This document shows, one piece after another, positions 35,908 to 44,060 of a stretch of DNA of 64,000 bases (its first letter is position 1; each line of letters opens with the position of its first letter). The DNA lies in assembly GCF_000831385.1 (NCBI RefSeq), contig NZ_AP014548.1:248001-312000 (forward strand), in the 5' to 3' direction. Position numbers and translations under genes: made by a program. The stretch comes from Nonlabens marinus S1-08. GTDB lineage: Bacteria; Bacteroidota; Bacteroidia; Flavobacteriales; Flavobacteriaceae. The notes under the pieces were generated by a model. The model did not search any database, was not told the origin of the DNA, and saw only the letters and a program-made list of their open reading frames with translations.

Positions 35908-38361
35908 GTGAACTTGAAACCAAGATTCTATATTTGTGTTTCAAGCTATTTTGTGTTAAGAGGCATAATTTTATCGATTGTCATTCTCGTGTTGGGGAAT
36001 TTGGGAATGGCACAACAAACGGATCGACCGGTTTCTACGGAAAGCCAGCAGATCGCCGTGGACGCTATTCTTGATCGTGCTAATCTAGCACTTCAACGCA
36101 ATAAATTTGCTGAGGCTCAAAAGATCATCGTAAGTGCAGAGGAAATTGCCACAGATTCTGCGATATTCGCTCGCACTCAAATTGTCCATACAAAATATTA
36201 TTCCTTCATTGGTCAATTAGATAAGGCAGCAAGCAATATTAAAAAGCTTGAGCAAATCATACCTAAGGATTCGCCTTCTTACCTTGATCTCATGCTAGTT
36301 AAGGCAGCCGTCAACATCAAGAAAAAAGAGTTCGTTGAAGCTAACGAAGCGCTAAAAACAATTAACATCTTACTGGTTAACAATCCGGAAAGAAGTAATG
36401 TAATCCAAGCGGAATACTTGAAGGCAGATTTGTTATTACACACCAGCAATTTTGAAGAGGCGATTAACGTCTATAAGCGCATTCTTCCAGAGTTGAAAGA
36501 AGAAAAATTATTTTATTTTGAAGCAAAAGCCGCTTTCAACTTATCCTTATCCTATTACAAACAAAATGCAATTGAAGATGCAAATACTTCTCTCGATGAC
36601 GCCATGGCTAAAGCGACAAGCTTTGGATTTACTGGAATTGAATTGGATTGCTACGATCTGAAATACAACATCGAAAAGACCCTAGGCAATTATGAGTTGG
36701 CCTTAGAATATTTAGTTAGATACAACAGAGTGCGAGAAACTGCTGGATTGTCACTGGCAGGTCAAATGAGCAATCCTGAAATACTGGGAACCATAGAAAA
36801 CCTTCAGTCTGAAAATAACATGCTAAAGGCCAAAACAGAGGAACAAACCAGTGAGCTTAAGGGACGGGAGATGTATTCCATTTTGCTCTTTGTTTTGCTT
36901 ACATTGCTTTCCCTGTTGACCATGTCTTTGTTCAAGAATAACAAGCTGCGCGCTAGAAGTAATCAAGCATTAGAAGGCAAAAATTCTGCGCTGATTGACG
37001 AGCGAGATCGAGCTCAAGATGCTGCTAAAATTAAAGCAGATTTCCTATCCACAATCACCCACGAGCTACGTACTCCTATGTATGCAGTAACTGGATTGAC
37101 TCACTTATTGTTAGAGACAGAACCTAGAGATGATCAAAAGGATCATTTAGAAACATTACAATCTTCAGGAGAGTATTTGTTATCACTTATTGATAATATT
37201 CTAGATTTCAATAAATTAGAGGCTAATAAGGTACAATTGGAATCTATTCCTTTTGATCTTAAGAAGCGAGTGGAAGACATTACGGTTTCACTTGGAAATC
37301 AAGCAAAAGATCAACTGAATAACTTAAATCTAGAATTTGACAAATCGATCCCTAGCCGCATAAAAGGAGATCCAGTCAAAATTTCACAGATACTCATCAA
37401 CTTAGTTGGAAATGCCATCAAGTTCACTAAAAACGGTAACATCTGGATACGCGTGAATCAAGTGAAGCAAATCGACGACAAGTGTTTGATTCATTTTGAA
37501 GTAGAAGATAACGGCAAAGGAATATCTGAAGAAAAGCAACAGGACATCTTTAATAACTTTACTCAAGAAGGATCTAGTACAACTAGAGAATATGGAGGTA
37601 CTGGTTTAGGTCTTGCCATCGTGAAAAATTTGATAGAGCTGATGGGAAGTAAAGTTGAATTAGATAGTAAAATAGGTCGTGGTAGCGTCTTTTCTTTTGA
37701 TTTGTGGTTTGAGCTTCCTGATTCTAATAAATTCTATGAAGAGAATTCTACTAAAGGATACGATCACTTTAAAGAGGTAGAAGAATATCCAGAATACAAA
37801 AAACCTGTACGTTCAAACTCAAATGCAGAAATAAAACCAGAGCCTAAGATAAACGAAGAAAATAAAGAATCAACAACGACACCTGTAGCGCCCTCAACTC
37901 AAGATTCAAGTCCTGAGAATACTGAAGACAAGCCTAGATCTAATAACGACGTCATAGCCATAAAACAGGCAACACCCAAAGACCTGATCGCTAAAAAGAT
38001 TCTTATTGTAGAAGATAATAAGATCAATCAAATGATTACAAGGAAGATTCTAGAGGGGAAAAACTTTGATTGTGAAATTGCCAATAACGGTATTGAGGCT
38101 CTAGGAAAAATCAAAGAAAATCAATACGACCTTGTCCTTATGGATATCCACATGCCTGGAATGGATGGTAAACAATGCACAAGAGAAGTACGCAAGTTTG
38201 ATCGTGAACTGCCTATCATAGCTCTTACCGCTGTTACCCTGGATGAATCTGAAAAAGAATTTTATGAGATAGGATTTGACGACATCATTCCTAAGCCTTT
38301 TAAAATGAATGAATTCTTTGAGAAAATTCAAAAGGCGTTTACAAATTACCAGATTTACTAA
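35908..38361 (+). CDS. Hybrid sensor histidine kinase/response regulator with TPR sensor region
   Basis: 817 aa from a GTG start. Signal/anchor helix at about 12-32, then TPR-like helical repeats (about 45-270), a coiled segment, a transmembrane helix (about 318-336), HisKA with His385 (STITHELRTPMYA), HATPase with NLVGNAIKF, DNGKGI and GGTGLGLAI, an acidic low-complexity linker (about 615-685) and a C-terminal receiver domain with Asp746 (LVLMDIHMPG). The TPRs would be periplasmic. No cognate DNA-binding regulator is adjacent, so the output is unknown. It converges on lpxK with a 4-nt overlap. Confidence 0.93.
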   Translation: MNLKPRFYICVSSYFVLRGIILSIVILVLGNLGMAQQTDRPVSTESQQIAVDAILDRANLALQRNKFAEAQKIIVSAEEIATDSAIFARTQIVHTKYYSFIGQLDKAASNIKKLEQIIPKDSPSYLDLMLVKAAVNIKKKEFVEANEALKTINILLVNNPERSNVIQAEYLKADLLLHTSNFEEAINVYKRILPELKEEKLFYFEAKAAFNLSLSYYKQNAIEDANTSLDDAMAKATSFGFTGIELDCYDLKYNIEKTLGNYELALEYLVRYNRVRETAGLSLAGQMSNPEILGTIENLQSENNMLKAKTEEQTSELKGREMYSILLFVLLTLLSLLTMSLFKNNKLRARSNQALEGKNSALIDERDRAQDAAKIKADFLSTITHELRTPMYAVTGLTHLLLETEPRDDQKDHLETLQSSGEYLLSLIDNILDFNKLEANKVQLESIPFDLKKRVEDITVSLGNQAKDQLNNLNLEFDKSIPSRIKGDPVKISQILINLVGNAIKFTKNGNIWIRVNQVKQIDDKCLIHFEVEDNGKGISEEKQQDIFNNFTQEGSSTTREYGGTGLGLAIVKNLIELMGSKVELDSKIGRGSVFSFDLWFELPDSNKFYEENSTKGYDHFKEVEEYPEYKKPVRSNSNAEIKPEPKINEENKESTTTPVAPSTQDSSPENTEDKPRSNNDVIAIKQATPKDLIAKKILIVEDNKINQMITRKILEGKNFDCEIANNGIEALGKIKENQYDLVLMDIHMPGMDGKQCTREVRKFDRELPIIALTAVTLDESEKEFYEIGFDDIIPKPFKMNEFFEKIQKAFTNYQIY

Positions 38362-39326
38362 AATTTAGGAGCTTCTCCTAAAAATTCCATCGTGATAGGA
38401 ACATAATACACATGTTCCAAATTATACTGTTTTAGGCGCACAAAATCTTTTTCAGTTGTGATAATGAGTTCCTTTTCTCTAAAACGGTCAATATCTTTTT
38501 GAGTAAAATTGTAATGGTCTGGAAAGTATAAGTGATCCACTTCCATATACTCTTTCAAATAACTCACAAAATAATCAGGCTTTGCAATTCCAGTAATTAC
38601 GGTAATTTTTTGACCTGATAATTTATGAAGCGTTAGGCTCCCTGAAATTCCTATCGCTTCGGCGGCATATCCGATAGTAGAAAAATAAACTCCTTGATAG
38701 CTTTTAGGATTTATTTTTTTGATGATCTGTTGCTGCTCTGTCTCACTTAGATCCTCTGGACATTTAGTAACTACGATATGACTGGCACGATATGCTCCAG
38801 ATCGGGATTCCCTCAAGTTGCCAGCTGGAAGCAGGTGATCATAATAAAAAGGTTGACCGTAACTAGTGAGCAAGACATACGTTGACGCTTTAACATATCG
38901 ATGTTGATACGCATCATCTAGAAGTATCAAGTCCAATTGATGATTCCTCAGCAAGGTTTCCACTCCATCTACACGTTTTTCACATACAGCAACGACAATA
39001 GAATCCTTAAATTTTAATTTGAATTGCAATGGTTCATCTCCAACCTCGACTGGCGTGTTTTTTTCGAAAACTTCTAGAAACCCTCTCGTTTTCCGACCAT
39101 AACCACGACTTAGAACTGCCACTTTTTTATCGGAATTTTGCCGAATTAAGTATTCGATCATAGGTGACTTTCCAGTACCGCCGGTACTCAGATTTCCAAC
39201 AGCAATGATGGGAATATCAAATTGCCGCTGCTCTAAAAACCCTTGATCAAAACCCCAATTACGTAACCCAGTAATACCATCGTACAACACTGAAAATGGA
39301 TATAGTAAAAATCTAAGGTTCGTCAT
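38358..39326 (-). CDS. lpxK: Tetraacyldisaccharide 4'-kinase
   Basis: 322 aa. It phosphorylates the lipid A precursor at the inner membrane. It shows the P-loop VGNLSTGGTGKSPMIEYL, VLSRGYGRKTRGF, GDEPLQ, LLDDAYQHRYVK, and PDHYNFTQKDI near the C-terminus. Its presence shows the cell makes lipid A. It is divergent from the NIF3 gene with only 48 nt between the starts. Confidence 0.95.
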   Translation of the reverse strand: MTNLRFLLYPFSVLYDGITGLRNWGFDQGFLEQRQFDIPIIAVGNLSTGGTGKSPMIEYLIRQNSDKKVAVLSRGYGRKTRGFLEVFEKNTPVEVGDEPLQFKLKFKDSIVVAVCEKRVDGVETLLRNHQLDLILLDDAYQHRYVKASTYVLLTSYGQPFYYDHLLPAGNLRESRSGAYRASHIVVTKCPEDLSETEQQQIIKKINPKSYQGVYFSTIGYAAEAIGISGSLTLHKLSGQKITVITGIAKPDYFVSYLKEYMEVDHLYFPDHYNFTQKDIDRFREKELIITTEKDFVRLKQYNLEHVYYVPITMEFLGEAPKF

Positions 39327-39331
39327 GGCTT

Positions 39332-39339
39332 CAAAAGTA
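39332..39339 (-). promoter_or_regulatory. -7 box TACTTTTG for lpxK
   Basis: Minus strand. Ends 5 nt before the lpxK ATG, again suggesting a very short leader. No clear -33. Confidence 0.4.
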
Positions 39340-39374
39340 GCTTAAATTTTATCTTTACTTTTTTACCTCTGTAT

Positions 39375-40466
39375 ATGAAAATTCAAGAAGTTACCGATTA
39401 TTTAGAGCTCTTAGCTCCTTTACACTACGCTCAAGATTTCGATAATGTAGGGTTGCTAGTGGGAGACCCTGCCACTGAAGTAACTGGAGTTCTAGTTACA
39501 TTAGATTGCCTAGAAACGGTAGTTGATGAAGCGATTGCCAGTAACTGTAATTTGATTATTTCATTTCATCCAATTATTTTCTCTGGCCTGAAACACCTAC
39601 GAACATCAGATTATGTGCGCAGGACTGTAATCAAAGCCATAAAAAATGATATTGCCATTTACGCAACTCATACCGCTCTGGACATGGCTCATGGCGGCGT
39701 AAGCTATCGAATGGCTCAAGAATTGAATCTGACAGAGGTGCGAACCTTAATTCCTGAACAAAACCTAATTAAAAAACTCTCGGTACATGTTCCAAAATCA
39801 CATGCGAGTCAGCTCAGGGAATCCCTATTTGCTTCAGGAGCTGGAGAGTTAGGCAACTATAGCGAGTGTAGCTTTTCAATAGAAGGCACTGGCACCTTCA
39901 AAGGCAGTAAACAAAGTAATCCTGCAATAGGCACTGCAGGAGTTCGCGAGACTTTACAAGAAGAGCTCCTAGAAATTACATTTTTACCACATCTGGAGGG
40001 TACTATTCTTAAGACCATGAGAGAAAATCATCCTTATGAAGAGGTTTCTTACTCGCTTCAAACTATCGAGAACACTTATGATAGGATAGGAATGGGAGCG
40101 ATTGGATTCTTAAAAGAAGAAATGAGTAAAGAAGATTTCCTAAAAAAGATAAAGTCTGTATTTAAAACAGGTGTGGTAAGAAGTTCGCTTTCGCGAAAGC
40201 GAACCATTCAAAAAATAGCGGTTCTAGGCGGGTCCGGTGCTTTTGCCATTCAAAATGCAAAGCGCGCTGGTGCGGATGCCTACATCACGGCAGACTTAAA
40301 ATACCATGATTTTTTCCAAGGTGACGACATCCTTCTTTGCGATGTGGGACATTATGAGAGTGAACAGTTTACAAAAAACCTTTTACACGAATATCTTAGT
40401 GAAAAATTTAGTAATTTTGCAATCCTTTGCGCACAGACGCAAACAAACCCTGTAAATTATATATAG
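39375..40466 (+). CDS. NIF3-family dinuclear-metal protein (YbgI/YqfO type)
   Basis: 363 aa, the long YqfO-like form with an inserted PII-like domain (about 130-230). Metal-site segments: ISFHPIIFSGLKHL (His pair), YATHTALDMAHGGVS, and the C-terminal DVGHYESEQFT. In Bacillus and related bacteria it is called GTP cyclohydrolase I type 2, but its true role is unsettled. A palindrome copy gives SSLSRKRTIQ between the insert and the second half of the NIF3 domain. It is followed after 3 nt by the coiled-coil protein gene. Confidence 0.92.
   Translation: MKIQEVTDYLELLAPLHYAQDFDNVGLLVGDPATEVTGVLVTLDCLETVVDEAIASNCNLIISFHPIIFSGLKHLRTSDYVRRTVIKAIKNDIAIYATHTALDMAHGGVSYRMAQELNLTEVRTLIPEQNLIKKLSVHVPKSHASQLRESLFASGAGELGNYSECSFSIEGTGTFKGSKQSNPAIGTAGVRETLQEELLEITFLPHLEGTILKTMRENHPYEEVSYSLQTIENTYDRIGMGAIGFLKEEMSKEDFLKKIKSVFKTGVVRSSLSRKRTIQKIAVLGGSGAFAIQNAKRAGADAYITADLKYHDFFQGDDILLCDVGHYESEQFTKNLLHEYLSEKFSNFAILCAQTQTNPVNYI
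40186..40201. repeat. Palindrome CGCTTTCGCGAAAGCG in the NIF3 gene
   Basis: Perfect copy with symmetric GTT/AAC flanks, read as LSRKR. Confidence 0.97.
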
Positions 40467-40469
40467 CAG

Positions 40470-41249
40470 ATGGCAAAAAAGACCGAGGCAACTGTAGAAG
40501 ACAAGTTAAGAGAGCTTTACGACCTACAACTAATCGATTCTAGGATAGATGAGATACGCAACGTACGTGGTGAATTGCCACTAGAAGTTCAAGATCTTGA
40601 GGATGAAGTGGAAGGATTGAATACCCGCCTAGCAAAACTTGATGCGCACCTAGAGGACCTAAACGAGCAAATCAAAGGCAAGAAAAACTTGATCGAGGAG
40701 TCTAAAACTCTTATCAAGAAATACTCTGAGCAGCAAAAGAACGTACGTAACAATCGTGAATTCAACTCTTTATCTAAGGAAATTGAATTTCAAGAATTGG
40801 AAATCGAGCTGGCTGAAAAGCACATACGCGAATTCAAAGCACAGATAGAGCAACAAAACGAAGTGATCAAGGACAGCAAGGAACGCGTAGAACAACGTGC
40901 TGAACACTTAAAGCATAAGAAAGAAGAACTTGCTGAAATCTTGAAAGAGACAGAGAAAGAAGAGCAAGCGCTTATGAAGATGTCTAGCGATCATGCAGAC
41001 TCTATCGAACCACGATTGATGAAAGCTTATTCTAAGATCAGACATAGCGTTAAAAATGGTCTTGCAGTAGTGCCGATTGAAAGAGGAGCTTCTGGAGGAT
41101 CTTACTTCACTATTCCACCACAAGTACAGGTAGAGATTGCGAGTCGCAAGAAAGTAATTACTGACGAGCACTCTGGACGTATCTTAGTAGATGCAGCTTT
41201 AGCACATGAGCAAGCTGAAAAAATGAATAGCGTTTTTGACAAGCTATAA
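40470..41249 (+). CDS. Coiled-coil protein of the C4-zinc-ribbon family, cysteines lost
   Basis: 259 aa. Residues 10-180 form a long coiled coil rich in Glu and Lys. The C-terminus (IPPQVQVEIASRKKVITDEHSGRILVD) aligns by eye with the zinc-ribbon end of the family, normally with CxxC before GRILVD, but here no Cys is left in the protein. The pairing with a NIF3 gene is a conserved context for this family. The function is unknown, possibly nucleic-acid or ribosome related. A strong terminator follows. Confidence 0.85.
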   Translation: MAKKTEATVEDKLRELYDLQLIDSRIDEIRNVRGELPLEVQDLEDEVEGLNTRLAKLDAHLEDLNEQIKGKKNLIEESKTLIKKYSEQQKNVRNNREFNSLSKEIEFQELEIELAEKHIREFKAQIEQQNEVIKDSKERVEQRAEHLKHKKEELAEILKETEKEEQALMKMSSDHADSIEPRLMKAYSKIRHSVKNGLAVVPIERGASGGSYFTIPPQVQVEIASRKKVITDEHSGRILVDAALAHEQAEKMNSVFDKL

Positions 41250-41273
41250 TTAGACTGTATCAAACCTCACAGA

Positions 41274-41308
41274 AAACCCGTCTACGCTATGCGTGGACGG
41301 GTTTTTCT
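41274..41308 (+). terminator. Terminator after the NIF3/coiled-coil operon
   Basis: Long stem AAAACCCGTCTACGC / GCGTGGACGGGTTTT with a 3-nt loop and one G-T pair, followed by a T-rich tail. Confidence 0.92.
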
Positions 41309-41370
41309 TTTAACTAGGTTTTAATAGAAAGACGCCATCCTCATTCTACTTTTATATAAAAGATTTAGCG

Positions 41371-42018
41371 ATGAAACTATTGAGTTTATTATTAGTAATG
41401 TTTGCTGCAAACAGCTGCAATCAAACGACAGGTGAAACTTCTACTGATACTGCAATGAGCAAAGATCCTGTAGAGGTGCCAGCCTCTGCAGAAGGTATGG
41501 AGAAGGCTTATTTTGCCAGCGGTTGTTTTTGGTGTGTAGAAGAAATATTTGAAAGTGTAAAAGGGGTGGAAGAAGCCATATCGGGTTACAGTGGTGGCGA
41601 GACCCAAAACCCTACTTATCAGGATCATGCAGACCATGCTGAAGCAAATGAGATCATTTATAATCCAGAGGTAGTTAGTTTTGAAACTTTAGTGGATGTT
41701 TATTTTGCCTCTCAAGATATCGAACAAGTAAATGGTCAAGGACCGGATCGTGGAAAGTCCTACAGGAGCATTATATTTTATCAAAACGATCAACAAAAGC
41801 AAATCATTGAAGATAAAGTCGCAGCCTTAGAATCAGAAGGTTATGATGTCGCTGCTGAGGTAAAACCCTTCACAAAATTTTGGGTAGCGGAAGATTACCA
41901 CCAGGATTATGCAAGACTGAACCCTAATAATGGGTACATTCAAAATGTTAGCATTCCACGCTGGAAACGCTTTGCCGCCAAGATGCCTGGCGTTCTTAAA
42001 GAAGATGTAAGTCATTGA
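41371..42018 (+). CDS. msrA: Peptide-methionine (S)-S-oxide reductase, lipoprotein form
   Basis: 215 aa. Starts MKLLSLLLVMFAANSC: a lipoprotein signal with Cys16, so this form sits in the periplasm or outer membrane. The MsrA core starts with YFASGCFWCVEEIFE (catalytic Cys in GCFWC), then GYSGGETQNPTYQ and AEDYHQDYARLNP. It repairs oxidised methionine. The exported location suggests protection of envelope proteins. Confidence 0.94.
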   Translation: MKLLSLLLVMFAANSCNQTTGETSTDTAMSKDPVEVPASAEGMEKAYFASGCFWCVEEIFESVKGVEEAISGYSGGETQNPTYQDHADHAEANEIIYNPEVVSFETLVDVYFASQDIEQVNGQGPDRGKSYRSIIFYQNDQQKQIIEDKVAALESEGYDVAAEVKPFTKFWVAEDYHQDYARLNPNNGYIQNVSIPRWKRFAAKMPGVLKEDVSH

Positions 42019-42063
42019 GGTAGAGAGTTTCTATCCAAATTAGGATATTAAAAGAAACTTATA

Positions 42064-42071
42064 TACATTTA
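42064..42071 (+). promoter_or_regulatory. Likely -7 box TACATTTA of the asnB leader
   Basis: Differs from TAnnTTTG only in its last base. It lies exactly 7 nt before the leader-peptide ATG, the same spacing as in the trp and his leaders. Confidence 0.45.
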
Positions 42072-42078
42072 CTGTAAC

Positions 42079-42129
42079 ATGAACACAATCAATAATATCA
42101 GAACTAATAATAATCCGTCACGAGAGTGA
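42079..42129 (+). CDS. Asn-rich leader peptide of asnB
   Basis: 16 codons, MNTINNIRTNNNPSRE, with six Asn including three AAT in a row (42106-42114). It lies directly before asnB and within an attenuator. It would be a ribosome-stalling sensor for charged tRNA-Asn. It is too short for ordinary gene calling. Confidence 0.85.
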   Translation: MNTINNIRTNNNPSRE

Positions 42130-42188
42130 GGTAGTTCCTGATATTTTTAAAACAAATCAAAAGGTCTACTTCACAGTAGGCCTTTTTT
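42095..42188 (+). promoter_or_regulatory. Transcription attenuator of asnB
   Basis: Three alternative helices can be drawn. Segment 1:2: ATATCAGAACT (42095-42105) with AGTTCCTGATAT (42133-42144, one bulge), with the three Asn codons right behind segment 1. Segment 2:3 antiterminator: GTGAGGTAG (42126-42134) with CTACTTCAC (42166-42174), 9 bp with one G-T. Segment 3:4 terminator: AAGGTCTAC with GTAGGCCTT, then T-run. A ribosome stalled on Asn codons would mask segment 1, free segment 2 for 2:3, and let transcription reach asnB. A ribosome at the stop codon (42127) would mask segment 2 and permit the terminator. Confidence 0.82.
42161..42188 (+). terminator. Attenuator terminator before asnB
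   Basis: Stem 42161-42169 / 42176-42184 (9 bp, one T-G), loop TTCACA, then T to 42188. The asnB ATG follows at 42207. Confidence 0.88.
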
Positions 42189-42206
42189 CATTTAAACCAA
42201 CCAATT

Positions 42207-43868
42207 ATGTGCGGAATCGTAGGAGTATTTGACCTGAAAAAAGACAGTGCCAGCCAAAGGCAAGATGTGCTAGAACTTTCAAAAAAACTGAGGCATCGCG
42301 GACCTGACTGGTCCGGGATCTATTGCGGCGAGAAAGCTATTCTTGCCCACGAACGCTTAACTATCGTGGACCCTCAATCTGGCGGGCAACCCTTATACAG
42401 TCCTGATGGTAAAATCGTTCTTGCTGTAAACGGTGAGATCTACAATCACCAAAAGATACGCGAGCAATACAGCAGCTATGAGTTCCAAACTAAATCTGAC
42501 TGTGAGGTTATTCTAGCTCTATATCAAGATAAGGGCGTGAACTTCATGGATGTACTTAACGGTATGTATAGTTTTGCCCTTTACGACAGCGAGAAAGATG
42601 TTTTCCTGTGTGCGCGGGATCATCAAGGAATCATTCCGTTGTATTATGGAACTGATGAAATGGGACAATTCTACGTTGCGAGTGAATTAAAGGCGCTGGA
42701 AGGAACATGCAATGAGATCGCTCCATTCCCTCCAGGAAATTATTATTATAGTGAAGACAAAGAATTTACCAAATGGTACGATCGCGATTGGAAAGACTAT
42801 GATGCGGTAAAGGACAATACCAGCTCTGTAAAAGAATTGCGCAAGGCAATGGAAGATAGTGTTCACAGACATTTGATGAGCGATGTTCCTTACGGCGTAT
42901 TGCTTTCAGGTGGATTGGATAGCTCTATTGTAAGTGCAGTTGCTAAGAAATATGCTGCACGACGCGTGGAGTCTGGTGATTATGCAGACGCCTGGTGGCC
43001 ACAGCTACACTCGTTTGCTATAGGCCTAGAAGGAAGTCCAGATCTTGCGGCAGCAGAAACCGTTGCAGAACATATAGGAACGGTACATCACAGCGTGAAC
43101 TTTACCATTCAGGAAGGTCTCGACGCGATCAAAGATGTCATATACTACCTAGAAACTTATGATGTGACTACAGTGAGAGCCTCCACGCCTATGTATTTAT
43201 TGGCGCGGGTCATCAAGTCCATGGGAATCAAGATGGTACTTTCTGGAGAAGGTAGCGATGAAATTTTTGGAGGTTATCTGTACTTTCATAAGGCTCCTAG
43301 CGCTGAAGAATTTCATAAAGAAACCGTTCGCAAACTGGACACGCTGCACTTGTACGACAATCTGCGCGCTAATAAATCATTAGCTGCTTGGGGTATTGAA
43401 GGGCGTGTTCCTTTCCTAGATAAAGAATTTATGGATGTAGCGATGCGATTAAATCCAAAAGATAAAATGTGTGGCAACGGTAAAATGGAAAAGCACATTT
43501 TACGTGAGGCTTTTGAGGACTACCTTCCTAAAAGTGTTGCGTGGAGACAGAAAGAGCAATTTAGCGATGGTGTAGGCTACAGCTGGATAGACACCTTAAA
43601 AGAAACCGTGAATGCATTAGTGACAGACGAGATGATGGAATCTGCCAAGTTTAAATTCAAAATTAACCCACCTCAAAGCAAGGAAGAATACTACTACCGC
43701 AGCATTTTCAGCGAGCACTTCCCTAGCGACGCCGCAGCGAGCTGTGTACCTTCTGTTAAGTCTGTGGCCTGCTCCACGCCTATCGCACTTGAATGGGATG
43801 CAGCGTTTAAAAATATGAACGACCCGTCTGGTAGAGCGGTCGCTGGCGTGCATGATGACGGATATTAA
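42207..43868 (+). CDS. asnB: Asparagine synthetase B, glutamine-hydrolysing
   Basis: 553 aa. An N-terminal Ntn glutaminase with Cys2 (MCGIVGVFDL) and NGEIYNH, then the ATP-pyrophosphatase domain with LLSGGLDSSIVSAV and SGEGSDEIFGGY. It makes Asn from Asp and Gln. Length matches E. coli AsnB. It is preceded by an Asn-codon attenuator, so expression should rise when tRNA-Asn is uncharged. Confidence 0.97.
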   Translation: MCGIVGVFDLKKDSASQRQDVLELSKKLRHRGPDWSGIYCGEKAILAHERLTIVDPQSGGQPLYSPDGKIVLAVNGEIYNHQKIREQYSSYEFQTKSDCEVILALYQDKGVNFMDVLNGMYSFALYDSEKDVFLCARDHQGIIPLYYGTDEMGQFYVASELKALEGTCNEIAPFPPGNYYYSEDKEFTKWYDRDWKDYDAVKDNTSSVKELRKAMEDSVHRHLMSDVPYGVLLSGGLDSSIVSAVAKKYAARRVESGDYADAWWPQLHSFAIGLEGSPDLAAAETVAEHIGTVHHSVNFTIQEGLDAIKDVIYYLETYDVTTVRASTPMYLLARVIKSMGIKMVLSGEGSDEIFGGYLYFHKAPSAEEFHKETVRKLDTLHLYDNLRANKSLAAWGIEGRVPFLDKEFMDVAMRLNPKDKMCGNGKMEKHILREAFEDYLPKSVAWRQKEQFSDGVGYSWIDTLKETVNALVTDEMMESAKFKFKINPPQSKEEYYYRSIFSEHFPSDAAASCVPSVKSVACSTPIALEWDAAFKNMNDPSGRAVAGVHDDGY

Positions 43869-43885
43869 AATGTGGTCTTAAAATG

Positions 43886-43917
43886 TTTGCGCTTTCGCGA
43901 AAGCGTAATTATCTTTG
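43886..43917 (+). promoter_or_regulatory. trp operon promoter with the palindrome as its spacer
   Basis: TTTG at 43886-43889 and TATCTTTG at 43910-43917 with 20-nt spacing, exact consensus. The 16-bp palindrome (43890-43905) fills the spacer right behind the -33 box. A protein bound there would compete with RNA polymerase. Confidence 0.75.
43890..43905. repeat. Palindrome CGCTTTCGCGAAAGCG in the trp promoter
   Basis: Perfect copy, intergenic, between the -33 and -7 boxes. Confidence 0.97.
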
Positions 43918-43924
43918 GCACTCA

Positions 43925-43978
43925 ATGGAAAACACAAATCATACTTGGTGGTGGAACAACATAGCTCAACAGCCGTGA
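43925..43978 (+). CDS. trpL: trp leader peptide with three consecutive Trp
   Basis: 17 codons, MENTNHTWWWNNIAQQP, with TGG TGG TGG at 43946-43954. ATG lies 7 nt after the -7 box. The stop codon (43976-43978) lies within the 5' strand of the antiterminator. This is a standard trpL arrangement for Trp-tRNA sensing. Confidence 0.92.
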   Translation: MENTNHTWWWNNIAQQP

Positions 43979-44030
43979 AGTCGCCCGTATGAATATCTAT
44001 ACAAGGTCTGCTTAACGGCAGACCTTTTTT
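43940..44030 (+). promoter_or_regulatory. Transcription attenuator of the trp operon
   Basis: Antiterminator: GCCGTGAAG (43972-43980) with CTTAACGGC (44011-44019), 8 of 9 pairs. Terminator: AAGGTCTGC (44003-44011) with GCAGACCTT (44018-44026). A weaker early helix pairs CATAC (43940-43944, before the Trp codons) with GTATG (43987-43991). A ribosome stalled at the Trp codons would leave 43972-43980 free to pair, so trpE is read. The early helix is the least certain part. Confidence 0.78.
44003..44030 (+). terminator. Attenuator terminator before trpE
   Basis: Perfect 9-bp stem, 6-nt loop TTAACG, T-run to 44030. Confidence 0.9.
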
Positions 44031-44060
44031 GTTAGACCTATTCCATTTAATAGAAAGAAA

